A DNA stretch of 7,142 nt, from NCBI GenBank assembly GCA_900766795.1, contig CAAFWX010000002.1, forward strand, positions 1-7,142, in the 5' to 3' direction. A program made the translations under genes and the position numbers. Of the stretch, positions 1 through 4,988 are shown in pieces (position 1 is the first letter of the stretch; every line of letters starts with the position of its first letter). The notes beneath the pieces were generated by a model. It was given only the letters and a program-made list of their open reading frames with translations, was not told the DNA's origin and made no database searches. The stretch comes from Oscillospiraceae bacterium. Lineage in GTDB: Bacteria; Bacillota_A; Clostridia; Oscillospirales; Ruminococcaceae.

Positions 1-946
1 CAAAATCAGAAGCAGGATGGTTTTCCAGCGTTGCAGCGTTGCCGCCGTTGGCTGGTAATGACTCGGGAATGTCCGTTTTAAAAGCGAAATCAGAAGCAGG
101 ATGATTTCCCAGCGTTGCAGCGTTGCCGCCGTCATTGATAAAAGCCCAATCGCTCCATTTTGCTCCGTTATAATTCCGTATTTTTATAATCCCACTCCAT
201 GACATTGCAATTTGAGTTAAAAACGCACTAGTTCTATACAAGACGTCCAGATAAAAACCAGTATCATAGAAAGGAGAATTCTGCATTGTTGAAGCTGAAC
301 TGCTGTCGGAAACAAAGAATTTACCGCCATTTACCAACGTGTTAATGTCACTGTTATTTTCAATCAGCGCTCTATTTTGCGCGACATTTCCCATGTTCAT
401 GATTTCAATAGCAGTTTTTTTGTTGACCGTATCAGAGTTACCGCCGTTTGCAGGAAGTGATTTTGGTATTGCCGCTGTGAGTTCATCAATAGTGACAAAC
501 ACGATTGAGCTATCTATCATGGCAGTAACATTTTCTGTATTTCCTACAGCAGCAGAAATCCTGACGATTTTCTCAATAATTGACGAACTGCCACTTGCGA
601 TATACTCTGCCAGCGAATAGGCATTTTGATAGCAATAAAGAATATCTTTGCTCCGGTCATTTGGATAATCAGGGTCAGCGGCGAATAGTCCGACCTCTCG
701 CCACCAAAAACCATCAAGTCCAACATTAGTGAATGTACCGCCTACGGTGAATGCCTTGTCTGTCCTTTTTGCAAAATCAATGTCAGCAGTAATAACCTGA
801 TTGATTAACTTTGTCATTCCAGCAATAGCGCCAGTTACTGCGCCGTCGCCAATTCCGATTTTAGTGAATTTCAGCTGCTCGCCGTTCATGGCGCGAAGTT
901 GAAGCTGTATACCTGCATTTGTGAATACAGGTGCAGAAAAGCTCAT
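1..946 (-). CDS. Tail fibre protein, partial (C-terminus beyond base 1)
   Basis: This is the host-recognition fibre, attached to the baseplate through its N-terminus (P2 gpH position). The frame is open for 315 residues from ATG 946 to the window edge. Residues 1-155 resemble the phage tail-collar fibre N-terminal family (PF12571 type): FTNAGIQL near residue 8, LKFTKIGIGDG at 25-35, then TKLINQV and WWREVGLFA around 81-89. A linker PANGGNSDTV lies at 165-174. Residues about 203-271 (FYLDVLYRTSAF, IRNYNGAKWSDW) look like a pyocin-knob type fibre domain. The end carries two copies of a GGNAATLxNHPASDF repeat. The start overlaps the preceding tail protein I stop by 4 bases (ATGA) and has AGGGGG 7 bases upstream. 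Much of it is richer in A+T than the baseplate genes. The missing C-terminus would hold the receptor-binding tip. The family call is firm; the knob domain is by resemblance only. Confidence 0.9.
   Translation of the reverse strand, partial: MSFSAPVFTNAGIQLQLRAMNGEQLKFTKIGIGDGAVTGAIAGMTKLINQVITADIDFAKRTDKAFTVGGTFTNVGLDGFWWREVGLFAADPDYPNDRSKDILYCYQNAYSLAEYIASGSSSIIEKIVRISAAVGNTENVTAMIDSSIVFVTIDELTAAIPKSLPANGGNSDTVNKKTAIEIMNMGNVAQNRALIENNSDINTLVNGGKFFVSDSSSASTMQNSPFYDTGFYLDVLYRTSAFLTQIAMSWSGIIKIRNYNGAKWSDWAFINDGGNAATLGNHPASDFAFKTDIPESLPANGGNAATLENHPASDF
3..132 (-). repeat. 84-base-spaced direct repeat in the fibre gene
   Basis: Bases 3-48 and 87-132 match at 44 of 46 positions, exactly 84 bases (28 codons) apart. 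Each copy encodes GGNAATLxNHPASDF, and the spacer encodes a KTDIPESLPA-like joint. The third copy, if any, would lie past base 1. A degenerate relative (PANGGNSDTVNKK) is encoded at about 407-451. Such PANGGN-type linkers recur in fibres of clostridial phages (known from memory), usually joining successive structural units. Confidence 0.9.
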
Positions 947-1518
947 GTTAATGCCCCCTGTTCAAGTGTGATTTTTTCGCCCTCTTGGACAACGAATCCG
1001 AATTTTTCAATAAATTTCGGTACTGTCAATCCTAACTCAACGCCTGTCAGATGTGCAGACAAGCGTTTTGAAATATTTATCGTTTTCTCGAATTCGTCAA
1101 CATTTTTATCGGTGATTTCGGGATTATCCGTCACTATTCGGAATGTGCCCGGAGTTCCGTTTTCGGTGAACCATTCCGTGATTTCCGCGCCGCCTCCGAA
1201 AATATCCTCAACAACGTTTTGAAGTTGTGCCGTCGTGCCGCTGAGAATCCAATTTTTCAACGCTGATTTTATCAGGTTTCGCTTAACAAAAATCGTATAG
1301 CCGGAATCGTACTGCGGTATGAGCATATCAGCGGCAAGAATGTCAAGCAAATCTTCCGACAAATCGTCCACATCTGAATATACGCGGGTTGTGAGCGCCG
1401 CCGAATACAGTCTTTTGACCTGATTAGAAAGCGCATACGCAAACGCCTTAACCTCAGGTTGTGTAGCGAGAGCGGCGGGCAGTGATGATGTTATACGCGC
1501 GTCCTTGACGTTAATCAT
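943..1518 (-). CDS. Baseplate wedge protein, phage tail protein I family (P2 gpI-like)
   Basis: This 191-residue protein is the second subunit of the baseplate wedge (triplex), which works with J to carry the fibre and trigger sheath contraction. Family features are the N-terminal LPAALATQPEVKAFAYAL helix (residues 13-30), acidic segment DVDDLSEDLLDILAADM (49-65), the YTIFVKRNLIKSALKNW helix (74-90), and the GTTAQLQNVVEDIFGG segment (94-109) followed by an EWF and GTFRI strand region. The frame is open back to 1635, but the extra 39 residues are very basic, lie inside gene J and look spurious. ATG 1518 has GGAGGG 7 bases upstream and gives the usual family length and start. It overlaps the J stop by 8 bases and the fibre start by 4. 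The order J-I-fibre is the P2 order and supports the call. Confidence 0.93.
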   Translation of the reverse strand: MINVKDARITSSLPAALATQPEVKAFAYALSNQVKRLYSAALTTRVYSDVDDLSEDLLDILAADMLIPQYDSGYTIFVKRNLIKSALKNWILSGTTAQLQNVVEDIFGGGAEITEWFTENGTPGTFRIVTDNPEITDKNVDEFEKTINISKRLSAHLTGVELGLTVPKFIEKFGFVVQEGEKITLEQGALT

Positions 1519-2662
1519 CTTCCAGCCCTCCGTATGTAATTTTTGCAGATGTGCAAGCAGGGATTTCCGTCGCCGCCGTGACCGTGTATGTCGGTGCTGT
1601 AAGCTCCACGCGGCGTGCACCTGCTGCCATAACACCGCGAATCAACTCCGATGGAATAATGCTGCGCCCGATTTTGCGCTGCCACTTTTGATATTGCTCG
1701 ACCGCCTCCGAAATGGCAGCCTGAATGACTGCCGCCTGCGCGGAATCGCTCTTGCCGATATAGTATGTCAAGGTGATTGCATAGCTTTTTTCAGTCGGCT
1801 TTTTCACCGTCACATTGTCGGTGAGCGGTCGAATCGTATCACCTGACAAATATTCTGCCATCCGGGAAATATCATCATCGCTCGGAAGCGAGCCGTCTGC
1901 AAGCGTGAAAAGGACTCTGACTGTTCCCGCATTCGGTGAATCAATATAGACATCGCCGATGTCGCTTCTCGAGCGGTTGACATGGTACTCATACGCCTTT
2001 GCAGGACCAGCTACGGAATATCCCGCGGGCGCGAGATAGATTCGCCGCGTCAAACTGTCGTCGGATTCCTCGTCCGCTCCTCCGCTTGCTGTTACCGTGT
2101 TCGTCACGCTGCTAATATACGGGATAGGGTCGACGATTTTGTTAATCGTCCCGGAAATGCAGGCGTTTGCCTGTTCTCCAGCGGCGACCGCTGTTGCGGG
2201 AACGTCAACATATATTCCCCCTGCGGGAATCTGCGCATATTCATCGGTGGCGAAATAAATCTGCTCATCGGTGCACGCGCGCGTTCCACCGGGGATTCCG
2301 GTTGAAACGCTTCTCGCGTCGGCCATGCGAAAACGCAGTATTGTTTTCGCTGCAACAGGAGCGGCACGTTCAATACCTTTTAGCGCCCCGAGATTGTCCA
2401 GCGCAGAACCGAAAGAATATTTCAGAAAATTGCTTTGTCCTGCCATGTTGATGGAATTTCCCAGCGTTTTCAGCTGCAAAGCCGCAGCATTAATTAATAG
2501 TCGGATAGGGTCGGCCGCTCCGATATCTGGCGCTGCTCCTGTCAATTGCTCCATTTCCGCGACATAATCATTCAGCATTTCATCGCGAATGTTTTCGAGA
2601 GAATTTTTAAAAAAAGATACTTCGGGAATATTCTTCAATTCCTCAATCTTCGACAATGTCAA
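1511..2662 (-). CDS. Baseplate assembly protein J (gp47-like wedge)
   Basis: This 383-residue protein is the main wedge component of the contractile baseplate (PF04865 family, P2 gpJ / T4 gp6 relative). The N-terminal part has DPIRLLINAAALQLKTLG (residues 51-68). The diagnostic segment GGADEESDDSLTRRIYLAP lies at 194-212, followed by SVAGPAKAYEYHV (216-228) and DVYIDSPNAGTVRVLF (237-252). The C-terminal part has IRPLTDNVTVKKPTE (277-291) and GRSIIPSELI (332-341). The start is TTG at 2662, with AAAGG 6 bases upstream. A TGA lies immediately before it in the same frame and the first in-frame ATG is at residue 29, so no ATG start is plausible. A second TTG at 2656 is less well spaced. It overlaps the W gene by 20 bases, so its ribosome binding site lies inside W. 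It ends in TAA, the only non-TGA stop in the module. Confidence 0.95.
   Translation of the reverse strand: MTLSKIEELKNIPEVSFFKNSLENIRDEMLNDYVAEMEQLTGAAPDIGAADPIRLLINAAALQLKTLGNSINMAGQSNFLKYSFGSALDNLGALKGIERAAPVAAKTILRFRMADARSVSTGIPGGTRACTDEQIYFATDEYAQIPAGGIYVDVPATAVAAGEQANACISGTINKIVDPIPYISSVTNTVTASGGADEESDDSLTRRIYLAPAGYSVAGPAKAYEYHVNRSRSDIGDVYIDSPNAGTVRVLFTLADGSLPSDDDISRMAEYLSGDTIRPLTDNVTVKKPTEKSYAITLTYYIGKSDSAQAAVIQAAISEAVEQYQKWQRKIGRSIIPSELIRGVMAAGARRVELTAPTYTVTAATEIPACTSAKITYGGLEDD
1526..1531 (-). promoter_or_regulatory. Ribosome binding site for tail protein I
   Basis: GGAGGG sits 7 bases before ATG 1518 and inside the end of gene J. It decides the I start against the longer upstream reading from 1635. 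Confidence 0.8.
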
Positions 2663-2936
2663 TCACAACCTTTGCATTTAATTTCCCATCTGCCGAGCTG
2701 ACGCCAAATTGAACATCGGCAATGCTTGCACGCGGCTCATACAGCCTTGTTTTGGTTATTATTTCACTTGTGAGCAGCTGCTTTGCAGTTTCGGTCGGAT
2801 AATCCAGCCAACTTTGCGACAACCCGAAATCACGGTCAAGCGCGGCTTCGCCCTCCCTTGTGGAGTATAGCAGTGCGAGATTTCGGCGGACATCTTCTGC
2901 GACTTTTCCTGTCCGGTTTATGATTATTTCAATCAC
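2643..2936 (-). CDS. Baseplate protein W / gp25-like sheath initiator
   Basis: This 97-residue protein belongs to the GPW/gp25 family (PF04965), which sits at the top of the baseplate wedges and nucleates sheath assembly. Family marks are TREGE (residues 26-30), LDRDFGL (33-39), LDYP (44-47), and the EIITKTRLYEPRA segment (58-70), whose EPR motif is the conserved core. Length is normal for a P2 gpW-type protein. The start is GTG 2936, supported by GGAGG 7 bases upstream (2944-2948). It overlaps the gpU gene stop by 4 bases (GTGA), a standard coupling arrangement. It lies directly before J, as in P2 and PBSX-type modules. Confidence 0.95.
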   Translation of the reverse strand: MIEIIINRTGKVAEDVRRNLALLYSTREGEAALDRDFGLSQSWLDYPTETAKQLLTSEIITKTRLYEPRASIADVQFGVSSADGKLNAKVVIDIVED

Positions 2937-3322
2937 AGATATTCCTCCATTTGAACGCTGACGGTAGCGCTTGACAGCTCGCCGCGCGTGTAGATTTTAT
3001 CCCACGATTCAGAAAGCGAAGTTATCTTCCAGCGGTTTTTTCCGATAGGTTTCCCACCGATTATAAGGAAAAACACCTGTCCTTTCTCCGCCATTTCTGC
3101 AAGCTTGTCGAGCATATTGCGCGGCTTCGTTCCAAACTGTGAGTTGAATTGCATATTGAAGCTTACCGTCTGCAATTTCGGAGAGGTAAACTCAGAACGC
3201 GCCTTTCCGTTGATTAACTGATGGCTGGAATAATTTGCGCCGACAGAGCGGCTGAAATTGCTGAACGTCTGCACTTTGCTGTCGCTGACTTCAAAAATTA
3301 TGTCGCCGAATGAGCCTATCAC
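2933..3322 (-). CDS. P2 gpU-family tail protein
   Basis: This 129-residue protein matches the P2 gpU family (PF06995). It opens MIGSFGDIIFEVS (residues 1-13), continues with LINGKARSEFTSPKLQTVSF (36-55) and FFLIIGGKPIGKNRW (84-98), and ends with ITSLSESWDKI (100-110) followed by RGELSSATVSVQMEEYL. The family is essential for P2 tail assembly. From memory, the R-type pyocin counterpart is a ring joining hub to tube; the exact role here is inferred. The start is GTG 3322, with AAGGAG 9 bases upstream inside the V stop region; TGA TGA lies just upstream in the same frame, so nothing longer is possible. In P2 the gene lies between the tape measure and X, but here it lies between V and W. Confidence 0.93.
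   Translation of the reverse strand: MIGSFGDIIFEVSDSKVQTFSNFSRSVGANYSSHQLINGKARSEFTSPKLQTVSFNMQFNSQFGTKPRNMLDKLAEMAEKGQVFFLIIGGKPIGKNRWKITSLSESWDKIYTRGELSSATVSVQMEEYL
2944..2948 (-). promoter_or_regulatory. Ribosome binding site for W
   Basis: GGAGG lies 7 bases before the GTG at 2936, within the 3' end of the gpU gene. It supports the non-ATG start. Confidence 0.8.
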
Positions 3323-3328
3323 AATTCA

Positions 3329-3802
3329 TCACTCCTTTGTCGGCGCGGGTCCGCCCCCGTGCGTATGATTCACTAAAGAAACGCCGTCCACGACAACATC
3401 GCCCGCCGCTGCGTTTATGCTGATTTTCGCGCCGTTTATCTCAACACTGACCGCACCGGAAATCTCGATTGTGCCATCGCATGCGACCTTTACGGCGGTG
3501 GTTTCCGAATCATATCGAATAATGCACTTCCCGCTGTCAATATCCTTTCGGACAACCCCGCGTGTGCCCTCAACGGGAGAATTTGCGCCGTTCCAGAACT
3601 TCCCCAGAATCACGCCTGCAGAGGGCGTGTTTGACAGGTGCGCGACAATAACCATATCATCAATTTTCGGCATATCGTAAGTGCCGTTTGATAGCAGCGG
3701 AAATTCCTGAGTGACGGAATTATCGCGGTCCTTGTAAACCACTCGCGCTGTTCCCGCTGCATAATTTACGGACGAAATTCGCCCAACCCTTATATCTCCC
3801 AC
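3329..3802 (-). CDS. Baseplate spike protein V (gpV-like central tip)
   Basis: This 157-residue protein forms the trimeric central spike that pierces the cell envelope. Residues 1-72 fit the OB-fold of the gp5/VgrG-type spike family (PF04717): VGRISSVNYAAGTARVVY at 6-23, a PLL turn at 35-37, GTYDMPKIDDMVIVAHL at 40-56 and GVILGKFWN at 63-71. Residues 80-143 are short alternating strands (GTIEISGAVSVEINGAKISI) suited to a beta-helix. The end has NHTHGGGPAP (145-154). The HxH motif is known in gpV-type spikes to bind an iron ion at the tip. The start is GTG 3802, the first possible start after an in-frame TAA; AAAGGTGG is 10 bases upstream. Five bases separate it from the D stop. It is short compared with P2 gpV (about 210 residues, from memory). 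Confidence 0.94.
   Translation of the reverse strand: MGDIRVGRISSVNYAAGTARVVYKDRDNSVTQEFPLLSNGTYDMPKIDDMVIVAHLSNTPSAGVILGKFWNGANSPVEGTRGVVRKDIDSGKCIIRYDSETTAVKVACDGTIEISGAVSVEINGAKISINAAAGDVVVDGVSLVNHTHGGGPAPTKE
3332..3337 (-). promoter_or_regulatory. Ribosome binding site for the gpU-like gene
   Basis: AAGGAG encodes the last two residues of V, directly before its stop, and lies 9 bases before GTG 3322. It supports that GTG as the start. Confidence 0.75.
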
Positions 3803-3807
3803 TTATT

Positions 3808-4791
3808 TCAAACCACCTTTGAAAGCGACAGCGATGTAGTGTAGCCGCTGCCGAGCGTATGCGAAATGTTGTTTACATAATACTTCCCGTCCGGTCTGCC
3901 AAGTCCAGAAATCTGCACATTTGTGCCCGCCACAAGCGATGGATTTCCCATTAACTTCACGGTCATAGTAATGGAATTATGGTTTTCAGCATGCAGCGCC
4001 GCTTTTGCTTTCAGCTCCGCGTCTGCGAGATTGTCCGCTTTAATGTTTGCAGTCAACAGGCGAGATTCGCTGCCGTAAACATACTCCACATCATCACCGC
4101 CGAGCGGGTCAGTGTAAGAATATTTTACACCCGTGTAGCTGCCTTGCAGGCTCTCGTTGTAGCTCCAGCTAAGCATGTCGGATTTTGCAATCGTCGCACA
4201 TGACGTTTTAGATTTATACGCTTCTCTATCGAAAATCACAAGTTTATTCGTGTAGATTTTCATAGAAAAGCCGTAATCCTTGCATAAAGTGTACAAAAAA
4301 CTGCTGTCAGTGCCGTTTTGTTCTTCGCTTTCTATGGTGATTTCCTCGCCATCGTAGAACAAATATAGCCCCGCCCTTGCGGCGATTGTTTCCGCGATAT
4401 ATCGCAGCGTGGCATTTTCCCAAGTAGCCTTGCGTTTTGTTGCAGAAAATGCCTTGCCGACAGGCGCTGAAACTGCGCCAATAGACAGCTGTAATGGCTC
4501 TCCGCTTGCTGTAACATCATCAATAGTGAAACTTCCGCAAACCAATGTCCGCACATCTCCATCCCGCAGCCAGTCGTAAACGCTGATTGTTGCCAAGACA
4601 GAATCCCCGCTATTCGGAAACCACCCGTTTATCCATCGCCCCGAGCGGTCGGCGAGGTTAAGTTTTATGCTGTCAGAACCGCCGCCGTCCACTTCTGTGA
4701 AACTGAATGATGTCAGGTAGTTTTCGTTAAGCGTTGAGGTGATGTCCTTGCCCTGATAAATTACCGAAACACTCGATTTTCTTGCGTTCAT
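3808..4791 (-). CDS. Late control D-like protein, baseplate hub (gpD)
   Basis: This 327-residue protein is the trimeric hub that links the tube to the spike (phage late control gene D family, gp27/VgrG N-terminal fold). Evidence is the N-terminal VSVIYQGKDIT start, WENATLRYIAETIAARAGL (residues 124-142), the EEQNGTDSSFLYTLCKDYGF segment (156-175) with KLVIFDRE (183-190), and the C-terminal PSLVAGTNVQISGLGRPDGK (284-303) with the YYVNNISHTL end. The 'late control' name is historical; no regulatory domain is visible. The frame is open to GTG 4803, but GGAGGG (4796-4801) lies downstream of that codon, so the start is ATG 4791 or possibly ATG 4794. ATG 4791 has the better 4-5 base spacing and shares one base with the X stop (TGATG). 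No lysozyme or other peptidoglycan hydrolase domain is attached. Confidence 0.94.
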   Translation of the reverse strand: MNARKSSVSVIYQGKDITSTLNENYLTSFSFTEVDGGGSDSIKLNLADRSGRWINGWFPNSGDSVLATISVYDWLRDGDVRTLVCGSFTIDDVTASGEPLQLSIGAVSAPVGKAFSATKRKATWENATLRYIAETIAARAGLYLFYDGEEITIESEEQNGTDSSFLYTLCKDYGFSMKIYTNKLVIFDREAYKSKTSCATIAKSDMLSWSYNESLQGSYTGVKYSYTDPLGGDDVEYVYGSESRLLTANIKADNLADAELKAKAALHAENHNSITMTVKLMGNPSLVAGTNVQISGLGRPDGKYYVNNISHTLGSGYTTSLSLSKVV

Positions 4792-4988
4792 CATACCCTC
4801 CACGGCGGCAGCCCGTCAGCCGTGTCAGCCGAGATTTCTGGGCATTCAACCTCAATACCATAGTCAAATTCGTAAATATCAGAAAGCATAGGATTTGCTT
4901 CCATCAGGACGTCAGCTTTCAGCTCGTCGCCATAGACGGACTTTGCGATAATATCCCACTGGTCGCCTTTTTTTGTGACGTAAACCAT
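4791..4988 (-). CDS. Tail protein X, LysM type
   Basis: This 65-residue protein is one small LysM-like domain of the phage tail protein X family (PF05489): VYVTKKGDQWDIIAKSVYG (residues 2-20), DVLMEANP (26-33) and GIEVECPEI (44-52), ending with LPPWRV. In P2-like tails it sits between tube, hub and tape measure. From memory, its R-pyocin counterpart acts as a glue protein at the hub. The LysM fold is used here for assembly, not known to bind cell wall. ATG 4988 shares one base with the tape measure stop (TGATG); AGGAGG lies 11 bases upstream, a rather long spacing, so restart after tape measure translation is likely. The gene is directly followed by hub D, as in P2 (X-D) and PBSX (LysM protein then hub). 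Confidence 0.92.
   Translation of the reverse strand: MVYVTKKGDQWDIIAKSVYGDELKADVLMEANPMLSDIYEFDYGIEVECPEISADTADGLPPWRV
4796..4801 (-). promoter_or_regulatory. Ribosome binding site for hub D
   Basis: GGAGGG encodes part of the last residues of X and lies 4 bases before ATG 4791. It rules out the GTG at 4803 and favours ATG 4791 over ATG 4794. Confidence 0.8.

Noticed and set aside
1..134. Repeats at the window edge as a CRISPR or an attachment site
   Set aside because: The copies are in frame, 28 codons apart, and encode a coherent fibre linker, with coding sequence between them.
339..620. Hydrophobic plus-strand frame of 93 residues that looks like a small membrane protein
   Set aside because: It is antisense to the tail fibre frame, which is open throughout and has family motifs; the hydrophobicity is a reflection of the fibre codons.
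1519..1635. 39-residue N-terminal extension of tail protein I
   Set aside because: It is very basic and lies inside gene J in another frame. ATG 1518 has a well-spaced GGAGGG and gives the normal family length.
1505..2567. Several plus-strand open frames opposite gene J (1505-1846, 1982-2305, 2167-2451, 2271-2567)
   Set aside because: They are antisense to a clearly recognised baseplate gene, overlap each other in different frames, are rich in Arg and Cys, and have no recognisable domain.
3803..3828. Possible promoter or terminator between D and V
   Set aside because: The gap is 5 bases only, with no hairpin or -10/-35 pattern that I could support; it is an ordinary operon junction.
4792..4803. 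GTG 4803 as the start of hub D
   Set aside because: The ribosome binding site GGAGGG overlaps or follows this codon, so it cannot serve it. ATG 4791 is better placed.
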